This document shows, one piece after another, positions 1-9,571 of a DNA stretch of 64,000 bases. The stretch is from Herpetosiphonaceae bacterium (lineage in GTDB: Bacteria; Chloroflexota; Chloroflexia; Chloroflexales; Herpetosiphonaceae), in NCBI GenBank assembly GCA_026003835.1, contig BPHZ01000002.1, forward strand, positions 186,001-250,000. The letters are read 5' to 3'. The translations under genes and the position numbers were made by a program. Under the pieces are notes generated by a model. The model ran no database searches and was not told the DNA's origin. It was given only the letters and a program-made list of their open reading frames with translations. Position 1 is the stretch's first letter; each line of letters opens with the position of its first letter.

Positions 1-792
1 CTGAGCGAGGCACGGAGCCGCCAGAGCTGCGATGCGTGCGGCTCCGTCTTCGATGCCCATCTCGATGAGGAGGTGCTTGTCACCTTCACCGTCAGCGAGC
101 TGATCCGCCCGCTCGGGCCTGGCGCAGATGACCCACTCTGGCGGCTGCAGATCGATCAGCGCTATGGGCGGATCAGCGGTCACGATCTCCTAACCGTCCA
201 ATCCTTCCGCGATCTCTTTGTCAAAGAGCCGCTGCCCGGCGGCGAGAGCTTTGAGGTGCGGCGTATGACGCTGCTCTTCACCGACCTTGGCGGCTCTACG
301 GCGCTGTACGCCCGCAAGGGCGATCCGCGCGCCTACGGGCTCGTACGGGAGCACTTCGATCTCTTGCTGCGCGCTATCGATGAGGCCGGTGGAGCAGTGG
401 TTAAGACGATTGGCGATGCGATTATGGCTGTCTTCCCGCTTAGCGATGGCGCGCTCAGGGCTGGTCTAGAGGGCCAGCGCGCTATTGCTGCGTTTAACCG
501 CCAGCGCGCTCTGCCCAAGGACGAGGCGCTGTTGCTCAAAGCCGGCATCCACTCCGGTCCATGTCTGGCTGTAACACTCAACGGCAGGCTGGACTACTTC
601 GGCACTACGGTCAACGCCGCAGCGCGCGTCGAGAAGCTCGCCCGGCCGGGCGAGGTTATCTTCACCGCGCAGGCGCGCAGTGAGCTTATCGACCAATCGC
701 TGCTGGACGATCTTCCTCTGGTCGAAGAACAGATCATGCTGCGCGGACTCAGAAACCAATCATTTACAATCTACAGAACCTGGCTCAACTAA
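1..792 (+). CDS. Class III adenylate/guanylate cyclase, C-terminal part (cut by window edge)
   Basis: The frame is open from base 1, so the gene begins outside the window. The first visible residues contain a CxxCG pair followed by VTF, as in the DUF5939-type N-terminal domain often found ahead of cyclases (family assignment is inference). The cyclase homology domain covers about residues 80-235 of the visible part. LLFTDLGGST and KTIGDAIMAVF carry the two metal-binding aspartates and the base-contacting lysine. LDYFGTTVNAAARVE carries the second base-contacting Asp and the transition-state Asn and Arg. All catalytic positions appear intact, so it should make a cyclic nucleotide, most likely cAMP from the K/D pair. 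It ends 160 bp before a histidine kinase on the same strand. Confidence 0.85.
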   Translation: MSEARSRQSCDACGSVFDAHLDEEVLVTFTVSELIRPLGPGADDPLWRLQIDQRYGRISGHDLLTVQSFRDLFVKEPLPGGESFEVRRMTLLFTDLGGSTALYARKGDPRAYGLVREHFDLLLRAIDEAGGAVVKTIGDAIMAVFPLSDGALRAGLEGQRAIAAFNRQRALPKDEALLLKAGIHSGPCLAVTLNGRLDYFGTTVNAAARVEKLARPGEVIFTAQARSELIDQSLLDDLPLVEEQIMLRGLRNQSFTIYRTWLN

Positions 793-952
793 GAAGCGAT
801 GTTCAGGCAACGACGGCTCGATCACAGCGCCGGGCTTGTGTGGCCCTCCTCTGGCCAGCCCCTGCCCAACGATGGTGGGCCGGAGGATGGCGCGTTCCTC
901 ATGCCGGCGTTCCTTAGACACCATGAGCGGTTGGTCTCCGATGGAGCTGTCT

Positions 953-3202
953 ATGACAACCAGGGATTTCACTGACTCTCCAAAGTGGCAACACAACCCG
1001 TTCGCCAATATTCTAGCGCTTAGCCGTACCCTAACGATCAACCAGCCTCTCGACCAGCAGTTGACGCAGATCGCACAGGCGATCGAAAAATATCTCGGCT
1101 ACCGTCTCGTTATCGTCAACCTCTACGACCCAATCGACCAGGTGTTTAGGGCGCGGGCGGGCGTCGGTGTTCCTCCTGCTATCCTTGCGCGGATGATGGC
1201 AAACCCGCTGCCTGAGGAACACATCAATGTTCTCTTTAATCCCCAGCACCAAATCAGCTCCTCCTATTTCATTCCTGCGTCCAGTTGGAACAACCCGAAT
1301 CATGTGAATAATCCGCCGCCGTGGGCCTACTACCCGGAGTTTAACTACGGCGACGGCGAGGATGCCTGGCAACGGGGCGATGATCTGCTGGTGCCGATCC
1401 GTCTGGCAGATGGTTCCTTTATTGGTTTTATCTCTGTCGATGCTCCCGTTGATGAGCGCCGGCCGGCGTTAGAGAAAGTCCAGATCCTGGAGATCTTTGC
1501 TAATCAGGCGGCGACGGCGATTCAAAACAGTCGCCTGTATGAGCAGGCGCGGATGCAGGCTGTGCGGCTGGTGGTGCTGAATGAGATTGGCCGTGTGTTA
1601 TCGGCAACCCTGGATCTCCCAATGCTCTATCGCACGATTGTCGCCGAGACGCGGCGGGTGCTGTTGGTAGATGCCGCCTATATTGTGCTCTACGATAGTA
1701 AAGCCCAGCGCTGTGAGACAACCTTCTGGATCGATCAAGATGAAGTTTGGTCCGGCTGCCAGGTCTTTGCATTGGACGATGGCCCGGCCAGCCATGTCAT
1801 TCGCACAAAGCGACCATACGTTGTCAATCAGCCAAGCGATCCCATCCAGGCCCGGGGTGGGTCTTTCGGCGATATGCAGCGCGCCAGCGCTTCGGCGCTG
1901 CATGTGCCGATGCTGATTGGCGAGCGGGTTATTGGCGTGATCTCGGTGCAGAGTTACAAGCCCAACGCGTATTGCGATGAGGACCTGCAGATCATCTCGA
2001 CGATCGCCAGTCAGGCAGCGGTAGCGATCGAGAACGCACGGCTGGTGAATGAGCTACAACACACGATCGAATCGCTCAAGATGGCACAGGACCAGCTCGT
2101 GCGCCACGAGAAGCTCGCGGCATTGGGACAGCTTGTCGCGGGAGTTGCCCATGAGCTGAACAATCCCCTGACTAGCGTCATGGGCTTTACTGAACTGCTC
2201 CTGGCCGAGGATCTGCCGCCATCCATTCGTCAGGATGTTGAACGCATCGGCCATGGGGCTGCCCGCTGCGCTCGTATCGTCCGCAATCTGCTGACCTTCG
2301 CCAGACCCGCCGTTCAGGAGCGCCAGCTCGTTGATCTAAACCGCGTTGTAACGCTTGTGCTCGACCTGCAATACTATCGTCTCCGCGTCGACTCGATCGA
2401 GGTGATCTGCGACCTGGCGCCCATACTCCCACCGGTCCTCGCCGATCCCTACCAGCTCCAGCAGGTTCTGGTGAACCTCATCACTAACGCCCACCATGCA
2501 TTGACAAGTGTTGAGGGACCACGCCGGCTGAGTATTCGCACCATGCGGGATGGCCAGAGCATCAGGCTGACCGTCGAGGATACTGGTCCGGGCATTTCCA
2601 GCGAAGTTTTGCCGCGAATCTTTGACCCATTCTTTAGCACGAAGCGCGTTGGGGAGGGGACGGGCCTGGGGCTAAGCACAGCCTACAGTATCGTAGAGGC
2701 GCATGGAGGGGGTATCGATGTGCAGAGCGAGCCCGGCAGGGGCGCCAGTTTTACCGTTGTGCTGCCGGTATCGGAGGGAGAGATAGCTGCAGCCGAGGGC
2801 GCCGACGGCGCGGCGCCGTCGATCCGGCTTTGGGGGAAGCGCGTGTTGGTGGTCGACGATGAACCGGTCGTGACGAATCTGGTTCAGCGCATCCTCAACT
2901 CCGCCGGCTATGAAGTTGAGACGGCAAATGATGGATCGACAGCGCTGGACCTTTTGCGCAGCACTCGTTACGATGCCATCGTGATGGATCTCAGGATGCC
3001 CGGTTTTGACGGACCGGCGCTCTACGCGCGGCTCCAAGATCTGTATCCCCAACTGCAGGAGCGGGTGTTGTTTATGACTGGCGATAGCGTGAGCGAAGAT
3101 TCCCGGGACTTTCTCAAGCGTACCGGCCGGCCTGTTATTGCCAAGCCCTTTACCTCAGAGGCGCTGCTGCACACCGTGCGCAAGACGATGGAGCGCGGGT
3201 AG
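953..3202 (+). CDS. Hybrid sensor histidine kinase, GAF-GAF-HisKA-HATPase-receiver
   Basis: Cytosolic two-component sensor of 749 residues with no membrane segment. Two GAF domains lie at about residues 25-195 and 205-365, then HisKA with phospho-acceptor His400 (VAGVAHELNNPLTSVMGF). The HATPase domain shows N (NLITNAHHAL), G1 (VEDTGPGIS) and G2 (GEGTGLGLS) boxes. A C-terminal receiver at about 628-745 has the acidic pair VVDDE, phospho-acceptor Asp679 (VMDLRMPG), the conserved Thr in MTG and Lys in AKPF. The start at 953 is preferred because GGAG sits at 943-946; an in-frame ATG at 941 and an open frame back to 680 exist but lack a ribosome site. The ligand is unknown. It faces ppdK convergently across a hairpin. 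Confidence 0.9.
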   Translation: MTTRDFTDSPKWQHNPFANILALSRTLTINQPLDQQLTQIAQAIEKYLGYRLVIVNLYDPIDQVFRARAGVGVPPAILARMMANPLPEEHINVLFNPQHQISSSYFIPASSWNNPNHVNNPPPWAYYPEFNYGDGEDAWQRGDDLLVPIRLADGSFIGFISVDAPVDERRPALEKVQILEIFANQAATAIQNSRLYEQARMQAVRLVVLNEIGRVLSATLDLPMLYRTIVAETRRVLLVDAAYIVLYDSKAQRCETTFWIDQDEVWSGCQVFALDDGPASHVIRTKRPYVVNQPSDPIQARGGSFGDMQRASASALHVPMLIGERVIGVISVQSYKPNAYCDEDLQIISTIASQAAVAIENARLVNELQHTIESLKMAQDQLVRHEKLAALGQLVAGVAHELNNPLTSVMGFTELLLAEDLPPSIRQDVERIGHGAARCARIVRNLLTFARPAVQERQLVDLNRVVTLVLDLQYYRLRVDSIEVICDLAPILPPVLADPYQLQQVLVNLITNAHHALTSVEGPRRLSIRTMRDGQSIRLTVEDTGPGISSEVLPRIFDPFFSTKRVGEGTGLGLSTAYSIVEAHGGGIDVQSEPGRGASFTVVLPVSEGEIAAAEGADGAAPSIRLWGKRVLVVDDEPVVTNLVQRILNSAGYEVETANDGSTALDLLRSTRYDAIVMDLRMPGFDGPALYARLQDLYPQLQERVLFMTGDSVSEDSRDFLKRTGRPVIAKPFTSEALLHTVRKTMERG

Positions 3203-3222
3203 AACCGGTTTTCTATGCAGCG

Positions 3223-3249
3223 AAGGGGCACGGCAGCGCCGTGCCCCTT
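3223..3249. terminator. Bidirectional hairpin between convergent genes
   Basis: Perfect 12-bp inverted repeat AAGGGGCACGGC with a 3-nt loop, between the stop of the histidine kinase at 3202 and the stop of ppdK at 3267. No T-run follows on either side, so it may act as a processing or roadblock hairpin rather than a classic intrinsic terminator. Confidence 0.6.
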
Positions 3250-3266
3250 GCACATAAGATCAAGCG

Positions 3267-5897
3267 CTATTTATCGCGGGCGGATTCGCCGAGCGCTGCC
3301 TGCGCCGCTGCCAGTCGGGCAATCGGCACGCGGAATGGGCTGCAGGAGACATAGTTCAGCCCAGTCTTATGGAAGAAATGGACCGAGGCCGGATCGCCGC
3401 CATGCTCGCCGCAGATGCCAATCTTGAGATCGGGCCGGGTGGTGCGGCCCCGCTCCACGCCGATGCGCACAAGCTCGCCGACGCCCTCCTGGTCGAGTGA
3501 CTGGAAGGGATCGTCCTTGAGGAGCTTCTGCTCGACATACATCGGCAGGAAGCGGCCGGCATCGTCACGCGAAAGCCCCATAGCCGTCTGAGTCAGGTCG
3601 TTGGTGCCAAAGGAGAAGAACTGTGCGACTTCGGCGATCCGATCGGCGACCAGCGCGGCGCGCGGTAGCTCGATCATGGTACCGACCAGATAATCGAGCT
3701 TCTGACCGGTCTCCTGCATCACCTCCGAGGCGACCCGGTGAACAACCTCTGCCTGGCGGCGCAGCTCCTCAACCGTCATGACCAGCGGGATCATCACCTC
3801 GGGCTTGACGCTGATACCCTCCTTCTGGCACTGAGCTGCGGCGGTAAAAATGGCGCGGGCCTGCATCTCAGTGATCTCAGGGTAGATTATACCGAGACGG
3901 CAGCCGCGGAAGCCGAGCATCGGGTTGAATTCGTGCAACGCCTGGATCTTGGCCTCCAGCCGCTCCTTCTCGATGCCCAGTTTCTCCGCCAGGGCGGCGA
4001 TCTCCTCCTCGCCATGGGGCAGAAACTCGTGCAGCGGCGGGTCGAGCGTTCGGATCGTCACCGGCAGGCCATCCATTGCGCGGAAGATACCGATGAAGTC
4101 CTCGCGCTGCAGCGGCTCGATCTTCGCCAGAGCGGCGCGGCGCTCCTCAAGCGTATTGGCGACGATCATCTCACGTACAGCGTCGATACGGTCGCCCTCA
4201 AAGAACATATGCTCGGTGCGGCAGAGGCCGATGCCTTCGGCGCCGAAATCTCGGGCAACGCGCGCATCGTGGGGCGTGTCGGCGTTGGTGCGTACGCCAA
4301 GGCGGCGGAACTCGTCGGCCCAGGCCATCAGGGTCCTGAAATCCTCGCCCAGCTCAGGGTTGACGGTTGGCAGCTGGCCCAGAAAGACCTCACCTGTCGA
4401 TCCATCAATGCTGATCCAGTCACCCTTCTTGATCACTGTGCCGTTAACAGTGACCTGCTCGGCGGCGTAGTTGATGTTGAGGGCGCCGCAGCCGGCAACG
4501 CAGGGTTTGCCCATGCCACGGGCGACGACCGCTGCGTGTGATGTCATGCCCCCCCTGGCGGTGACAATGGCCTGGGCGGCAACCATCCCGTGGAAGTCCT
4601 CTGGAGCAGTTTCGGTGCGAACCAGGATCACCTTCTCACCATTCTGCCCCATCACCTCGGCCTCGTCGGGGTCGAAGACAACCTTGCCTGAGGCGGCGCC
4701 GGGAGAGGCGGGCAGACCACGGGCCAGCGGCTCGGTCGTCGCCTTGGCCGCCGGATCGATGGTTGGATGCAGGAGCTGGTCGAGAGCCGCCGGGTCGACG
4801 CGCTGTACGGCGGTTGCTTTATCGATCAGCCCTTCGTTGACCATATCCACCGCAATTTTAACTGCGGCGCGGCCAGTGCGCTTGCCCGAGCGCGTCTGCA
4901 GCATCCAAAGCTTCCCGCGCTCGACAGTAAACTCAAGGTCTTGAACATCCTTGTAGTGGCGCTCAAGCATCTGGGCCACGTCCAGAAACTGCTGATAAAC
5001 CTCAGGGAAATCCTCCTGAAGCTGGCTGATCTTCTTGGGCGTTCGTACGCCGGCGACCACATCCTCGCCCTGGGCGTTGGGCAGATACTCGCCGTACAGC
5101 TCCTTCTCGCCGGTTGAGGGGTTGCGGGTGAAAGCAACACCGGTGCCGCTGTCGAAGCCCATGTTGCCGAAAACCATCGTGCAGACATTGACGGCGGTAC
5201 CGAGATCGTCGGGGATCTTGTTGATGCGGCGATAATCGACTGCGCGCCGGCCATTCCAGCTTTTGAAGACGGCCGCAATAGCCATACGCAGCTGCTGATA
5301 GGGATCTTCGGGGAAGTCTTGCCCGGTCTCCTCGTTGATGATCGCCTTGAAGCGCTCGGCGATCTGCGCAAGCTCGTCGGCGGTCAGATCGGTGTCCTGA
5401 CGCTTGCCGTGACCCTTGACCTCCTCCATCACATGTTCGAACTTCTCGCCGGGCACGCCCATCACAATTTTGCCAAAGAGCTGGACAAAGCGGCGGTAGG
5501 CGTCGTTGGCGAAGCGGCGGTTATCTGTCAGCTTCGCCAGCCCCTCGAGCGTCTGCTTATTCAGCCCAAGGTTGAGCACCGTGTCCATCATGCCGGGCAT
5601 AGAGAATTTTGCGCCCGAGCGAACAGAGACCAGCAGCGGGTTGGATGGTTCGCCAAACTTCTTGCCGGTCTTGTGCTCAACCTCGCGCAGCGCCTCCATG
5701 ACCTGTTCCCACATGCCTTCGGGGAACTGCTGGCTGTTGGCGTAGTAGGCGTTGCAGGCCTCGGTGGTGATCGTAAAACCGGGCGGGACAGGCAGGCCGG
5801 CCCTGGTCATTTCAGCCAGTCCTGCTCCCTTGCCGCCCAACACATCACGCATCGAGCCGTCGCCCTCCTCGAAGAGGTAGACCCACTTCTTGGACAT
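3267..5897 (-). CDS. ppdK: Pyruvate, phosphate dikinase
   Basis: Interconverts pyruvate, ATP and phosphate with phosphoenolpyruvate, AMP and pyrophosphate in the cytoplasm, serving gluconeogenesis or reversible glycolysis. The 876-residue length is normal for the family. The N-terminal ATP-grasp part begins with VYLFEEGDG and GGKGAGLAEM. The swivelling domain has the phosphorylated His454 in GGMTSHAAVVARGMGKP. The C-terminal TIM barrel ends with ICGEHGGDP, which holds the catalytic Cys. The start at 5897 is chosen for GGAGG at 5906-5910 and because the family begins at this Met; the frame runs open to 6011 without support. It is transcribed alone, with no PPDK regulatory protein next to it. 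Confidence 0.96.
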   Translation of the reverse strand: MSKKWVYLFEEGDGSMRDVLGGKGAGLAEMTRAGLPVPPGFTITTEACNAYYANSQQFPEGMWEQVMEALREVEHKTGKKFGEPSNPLLVSVRSGAKFSMPGMMDTVLNLGLNKQTLEGLAKLTDNRRFANDAYRRFVQLFGKIVMGVPGEKFEHVMEEVKGHGKRQDTDLTADELAQIAERFKAIINEETGQDFPEDPYQQLRMAIAAVFKSWNGRRAVDYRRINKIPDDLGTAVNVCTMVFGNMGFDSGTGVAFTRNPSTGEKELYGEYLPNAQGEDVVAGVRTPKKISQLQEDFPEVYQQFLDVAQMLERHYKDVQDLEFTVERGKLWMLQTRSGKRTGRAAVKIAVDMVNEGLIDKATAVQRVDPAALDQLLHPTIDPAAKATTEPLARGLPASPGAASGKVVFDPDEAEVMGQNGEKVILVRTETAPEDFHGMVAAQAIVTARGGMTSHAAVVARGMGKPCVAGCGALNINYAAEQVTVNGTVIKKGDWISIDGSTGEVFLGQLPTVNPELGEDFRTLMAWADEFRRLGVRTNADTPHDARVARDFGAEGIGLCRTEHMFFEGDRIDAVREMIVANTLEERRAALAKIEPLQREDFIGIFRAMDGLPVTIRTLDPPLHEFLPHGEEEIAALAEKLGIEKERLEAKIQALHEFNPMLGFRGCRLGIIYPEITEMQARAIFTAAAQCQKEGISVKPEVMIPLVMTVEELRRQAEVVHRVASEVMQETGQKLDYLVGTMIELPRAALVADRIAEVAQFFSFGTNDLTQTAMGLSRDDAGRFLPMYVEQKLLKDDPFQSLDQEGVGELVRIGVERGRTTRPDLKIGICGEHGGDPASVHFFHKTGLNYVSCSPFRVPIARLAAAQAALGESARDK

Positions 5898-6085
5898 TGA
5901 TAAAGCCTCCTTGAAAATGTAGATAAAGAAACCCCACGTACGCAGCGGTAACGCGGGGCAAGCCTGCTGGTGGACGCGATGGCGCCTCGGCATAGGGCCG
6001 CGCTGCCCCACCGCTAGCCCTTACTATACCGCAGGCCTTTAGGGCTGTCAATGAAAGCCGTTGGTAAGCGCTAGAGGAGGATAGG

Positions 6086-6304
6086 TTACACCGCCCGGCC
6101 CGGAGGCGAGCTCTCGGCGCAGCCAAGCTGCGAGTTGAGAAACGAGATCAGCGCATCAAGCCCGGAGAAGGTAAAATGATCCCCCGTGTCCGGATCTTCA
6201 AGATAGAAATACCAGGTCGTCTGGAACTCTGCGGACTCGCTCTGAACCTCGCGAAAGCGTAAGAGGTAGCTGCGGTAGCAAGGCGGACGCTCAAAGCTGA
6301 TCAT
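6086..6304 (-). CDS. Small conserved-looking hypothetical protein, divergent from SARP regulator
   Basis: Predicted 72-residue protein starting MISFERPPCYRSYLLRF. It has a mid-section reading WYFYLEDPDTGDHFTFSGL followed by an amphipathic stretch (ALISFLNSQL). Short proteins of this pattern (SYLLR, W/F-x-LEDP-TGE, F-L-ALxxFL) are, from memory, common in Chloroflexota and often sit beside large transcriptional regulators; no function is known to me. AGGTGA precedes the ATG. Codon positions look like those of the neighbours and no membrane segment is seen. It is transcribed away from the regulator at 6485 across a 180-bp shared upstream region. Confidence 0.6.
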   Translation of the reverse strand: MISFERPPCYRSYLLRFREVQSESAEFQTTWYFYLEDPDTGDHFTFSGLDALISFLNSQLGCAESSPPGRAV

Positions 6305-6391
6305 AGTTCACCTGGTGGCATAAATGATTGGAGGAGGCAGCATGCTTGTGCAATGAGGAGCAGGTGACATCAAAGTTTAATAAAAGCAGGC

Positions 6392-6420
6392 TTTACTGGA
6401 TTAACAAGATGTGGTATAAG
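6392..6420 (+). promoter_or_regulatory. Candidate sigma-70 type promoter for the regulator pair
   Basis: TTTACT at 6392-6397 and TATAAG at 6415-6420 are separated by 17 bp. The -35 matches the consensus at four of six positions and the -10 at five of six. The surrounding 60 bp is clearly more AT-rich than the genes. The predicted start would lie about 55 bp ahead of the ATG at 6485. Confidence 0.45.
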
Positions 6421-6484
6421 CATTCTATCAGGACACCGTAAAGAGATCATAAACCCATCGTTAATTCTCGTGGAGTGTTTCTTT

Positions 6485-9400
6485 ATGACTGATGGGTTAC
6501 GTCTGGCGTTACTAGGAGGATTTCGTGCCTCCCTGGATGGGGCGCCGCTTGGGGGGTTCGTCTCTAGTAAGGTTCAGGCGCTGCTCTGTTACCTCGCTGT
6601 TACTGGCCGTCCACACTCGCGTGATGCTCTAGCGGGCCTCCTCTGGGGGGAGATGCAGGAAGAGGCGGCGAGCGCTAATCTACGCGTGGCGCTCTCAAAT
6701 CTCCGCCGTCTTCTCCCCAATTACCTGATCATTACCCGCCAGACACTGGCCTTCAACCGCCAGAGCCCTTTCTGGTTGGATGTTGATGTGTTCCAGTCGA
6801 ATGTTCAGCTGGCTCAGACAGCGCCGCCGGAGAAGGAGCTTGATCTGCTGCGCCAGGCGATCAATCTCTACTCAGGGGAGTTTCTTGAAGGTTTTTTCGT
6901 ACGCGAGGCGCCATCCTTCGAGGAGTGGGTACTGGGCCAGCGTGAACGGATGCGCAGACTGGCGCTGCAAACGCTGTATACCCTGACGGCGCGCTCTTCG
7001 GCGCGTGGCGAGTATGATACCGCCCTTGGCTATACGAGCCGGCTGTTGAGCCTTGAGCCCTGGCAGGAGGAGGCGCATCGCCAGATGATGCTCCTGCTGG
7101 CGCTGAGCGGCCAGCGCAGCGCTGCCCTGGCGCAGTATGAAATCTGCCGTACGGTCCTGGCACAGGAATTGGGCGTCGAGCCGATGGATGAGACAACTGC
7201 TCTCTATACCCGCATCCGCGAGGGGCGCATTGGCGAGCCTGCGGAGGCAGAGCAGTTCTCCGTGCCGATGTTACGGCTGCATAACCTGCCGGACCAGCTC
7301 ACGCCGTTTATCGGGAGAGAGACTGAGCTGGCCCAGATAGCCACACGTCTTACCAGTCCATCCTGCCGGCTTCTGACCCTGGTGGGGCCAGGCGGTATTG
7401 GTAAGACGCGTCTGGCGCTGCAAGCCGCTACCGATTACCTGTCGAACTTTTCGGTCGCGGATGGGATTTGTTTTGTGCCGCTGGCCGGTGTAGTCTCAGG
7501 CGAGTTTCTGGTATCGACGATCGCCGATGCGCTGGGCTTTTCCTTCTACAGTTCAGAGGACCCGCGCACGCAGCTGTTAAACTACCTGCGCGAGAAGCAG
7601 CTGCTGCTGATTCTCGATAGCTTCGAGCACTTACGTTCTGAGACGAGTCTGGTGATCGATATCCTGCTGCATGCCCGCAACGTCAAGCTGCTGATCACCT
7701 CACGGGAGCGACTGCATATTGGCGCGGAGCACCTGCTCGATATCGAGGGCTTGCCCTACCCGGCCAACGCTCAGATCGATGGGGCCGAGGGCTACAGCGC
7801 CGTGCAGCTCTTCGCCCAGAGCGCCGAACGGGTCTGGGCCGGATTTTCGCTCTCGCCCGCAAACCTGCCGGCAGTGATCCGCATCTGCCAGCTTGTTGAG
7901 GGGATGCCGCTGGCGATTGAACTGGCAGCAGCCTGGGTGCGCGATTTTTCTTGCGATGAAATTGTTGCCGAGATTGAGCGCAACCTGGATTTTCTTAAGA
8001 CCTCGCTGCAAGATGTGCCGCAGCGCCATCAGAGTCTGCGTGCTGTCTTTGATCACTCGTGGACCCTTCTGTCTCCAGAGGAGCGCCAGGTCTTCCAGCG
8101 GCTGGCAGTCTTCAGGGGTGGGTTCCGTCGAGAAGCGGCGCTGCCCATCGCTGACGCTTCACCGGAGGTGCTCTCCGCACTTGGTGATAAATCGCTCCTG
8201 CGTAGAATTTCTTCCGGCCGCTATGAGGTGCATGAGCTTTTGCGCCAGTACGCCGAGGAGAAGTTGAGTCAGATACCGCACGAGCTGACTGAGACATATC
8301 GCAACCATGCCAGCTACTATGCTGCATTCCTTAGCGAGCGCGAGCAGCAGCTCAAGGGCTGGCGCCAGAAGGAGGCACTGGAGGAGATCGGCGCCGAGAT
8401 TGAGAATGTGCGCAACGCCTGGCAGTGGGCTGTCGCTCAGGGCGAAGAGGTGATCATCGAGCAGTCGATGGAGAGTCTTTTCCATTTCTATGATATGCGC
8501 AGCTGGTTCGCCGAGGGCGCTGATGTTTTCTCCAGCGCCGTAGGCGCGCTCGCGGGCGCAGACTTACAACACAGAGACCGCGGCGGCGAGTCGGCTCGCA
8601 CCATTGGCAGGCTGCTTGCTCGCCAGGGTTGGTTCCTCTTTCACCTTGGAGATCACAGCCAGGCCAGGATGCTGCTTCAGCGCAGCCTGGCTCTCCTGCA
8701 TGAGCATGGCGCAGTGCAGGACGTGGTTTTCTCGCTCAACTACCTGGGCGCCGTCTCCCAACACCTGGGCTCGTACCAGGAGGCGAGTGAACTACTGCAC
8801 AAGAGCCTGGCGATCAGCGAGCGCGCCGGCAATCGTTTCGATCGCTCTATTGCGCTCAACATCCTGGGCGTTATCGCCTCATCACAGGGTGAGTATGCCG
8901 AAGCCAGGCAGCGCTGTCAGGAGAGCCTGGCGATCAAGCGCAAGATTGGCGATCGCTGGGGCGCGGCCTTTTCGTTGACCAACCTTGGAGCTGTGGCCTA
9001 TGCGCTCAATGAGTATGCGGAGGCACAACGACTCTTTCAAGAGAGTCTGACGATCCGGCGTGAGATGGGCGACCGCCGTGGGATTGCACTCTGCCTCAAT
9101 CACTTGGGCGATGTCGCCCGCTCGCTTGGCGACTATCGTGAGGCCGTCTATCTTTACGAGCAGAGTCTGGCGATCTTTGAGGAGATCGGTAACCGCTTGG
9201 GAATGATTGCAGCACTCAAAAATCTTGGCGATGTGACCTACGCTGTGGAATCGTACGAAGAGTCTCGGCACTACTTCCAACAGGCCCTGCAGATCGCGAC
9301 AGAGATCGAGGCGCCCTCGCGGGCTCTGGATATCGTCACCGGTATGGCAGCGCTTCTGGCGAAAGAGGGCAGGCTTGAGCTGGCGGTGGAGCTGGCTACA

Positions 9401-9562
9401 TTGAGCCTGAAGGATCAGGTAAGCACCCTGGAAAACCGCCAGCGGGCAGAGCAACTCCTCAACCGGCTTGCATCTCAGCTCTCCCCTGATCTTATGGTGG
9501 CGGCCCAACAACGTGCGCTGGATCGCACCATTGACACTGTGGTGCGCGAGCTTGTGAGCTGA
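6485..9562 (+). CDS. SARP/BTAD-type transcriptional regulator with STAND NTPase and TPR repeats
   Basis: A 1025-residue regulator. An OmpR-like DNA-binding domain (about 1-95: LRLALLGGFRASLDG, LAGLLWGEMQEEAASANLR) is followed by a BTAD helical domain (about 100-250, ending LAQYEICRTVLAQELGVEP). The NTPase has a P-loop GPGGIGKTRLAL near residue 300, a Walker B-like LLLILDSFEH, and LITSRERL and GMPLAIELAA motifs typical of NB-ARC/STAND switches. From about residue 690 there are at least six TPRs with the repeated QRSLAL/ESLAI pattern. The start at 6485 follows GGAG at 6472-6475; an in-frame GTG at 6470 is the alternative. It is nine bases from the next gene, so the two are surely co-transcribed. 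The signal it senses is unknown. Confidence 0.88.
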   Translation: MTDGLRLALLGGFRASLDGAPLGGFVSSKVQALLCYLAVTGRPHSRDALAGLLWGEMQEEAASANLRVALSNLRRLLPNYLIITRQTLAFNRQSPFWLDVDVFQSNVQLAQTAPPEKELDLLRQAINLYSGEFLEGFFVREAPSFEEWVLGQRERMRRLALQTLYTLTARSSARGEYDTALGYTSRLLSLEPWQEEAHRQMMLLLALSGQRSAALAQYEICRTVLAQELGVEPMDETTALYTRIREGRIGEPAEAEQFSVPMLRLHNLPDQLTPFIGRETELAQIATRLTSPSCRLLTLVGPGGIGKTRLALQAATDYLSNFSVADGICFVPLAGVVSGEFLVSTIADALGFSFYSSEDPRTQLLNYLREKQLLLILDSFEHLRSETSLVIDILLHARNVKLLITSRERLHIGAEHLLDIEGLPYPANAQIDGAEGYSAVQLFAQSAERVWAGFSLSPANLPAVIRICQLVEGMPLAIELAAAWVRDFSCDEIVAEIERNLDFLKTSLQDVPQRHQSLRAVFDHSWTLLSPEERQVFQRLAVFRGGFRREAALPIADASPEVLSALGDKSLLRRISSGRYEVHELLRQYAEEKLSQIPHELTETYRNHASYYAAFLSEREQQLKGWRQKEALEEIGAEIENVRNAWQWAVAQGEEVIIEQSMESLFHFYDMRSWFAEGADVFSSAVGALAGADLQHRDRGGESARTIGRLLARQGWFLFHLGDHSQARMLLQRSLALLHEHGAVQDVVFSLNYLGAVSQHLGSYQEASELLHKSLAISERAGNRFDRSIALNILGVIASSQGEYAEARQRCQESLAIKRKIGDRWGAAFSLTNLGAVAYALNEYAEAQRLFQESLTIRREMGDRRGIALCLNHLGDVARSLGDYREAVYLYEQSLAIFEEIGNRLGMIAALKNLGDVTYAVESYEESRHYFQQALQIATEIEAPSRALDIVTGMAALLAKEGRLELAVELATLSLKDQVSTLENRQRAEQLLNRLASQLSPDLMVAAQQRALDRTIDTVVRELVS

Positions 9563-9571
9563 GGTCCCTCT

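Noticed and set aside
3738..4541. Long open frame antisense to ppdK (267 codons)
   Set aside because: Typical shadow frame of a high-GC gene; the opposite strand is a complete PPDK and the frame has no family motif or ribosome site.
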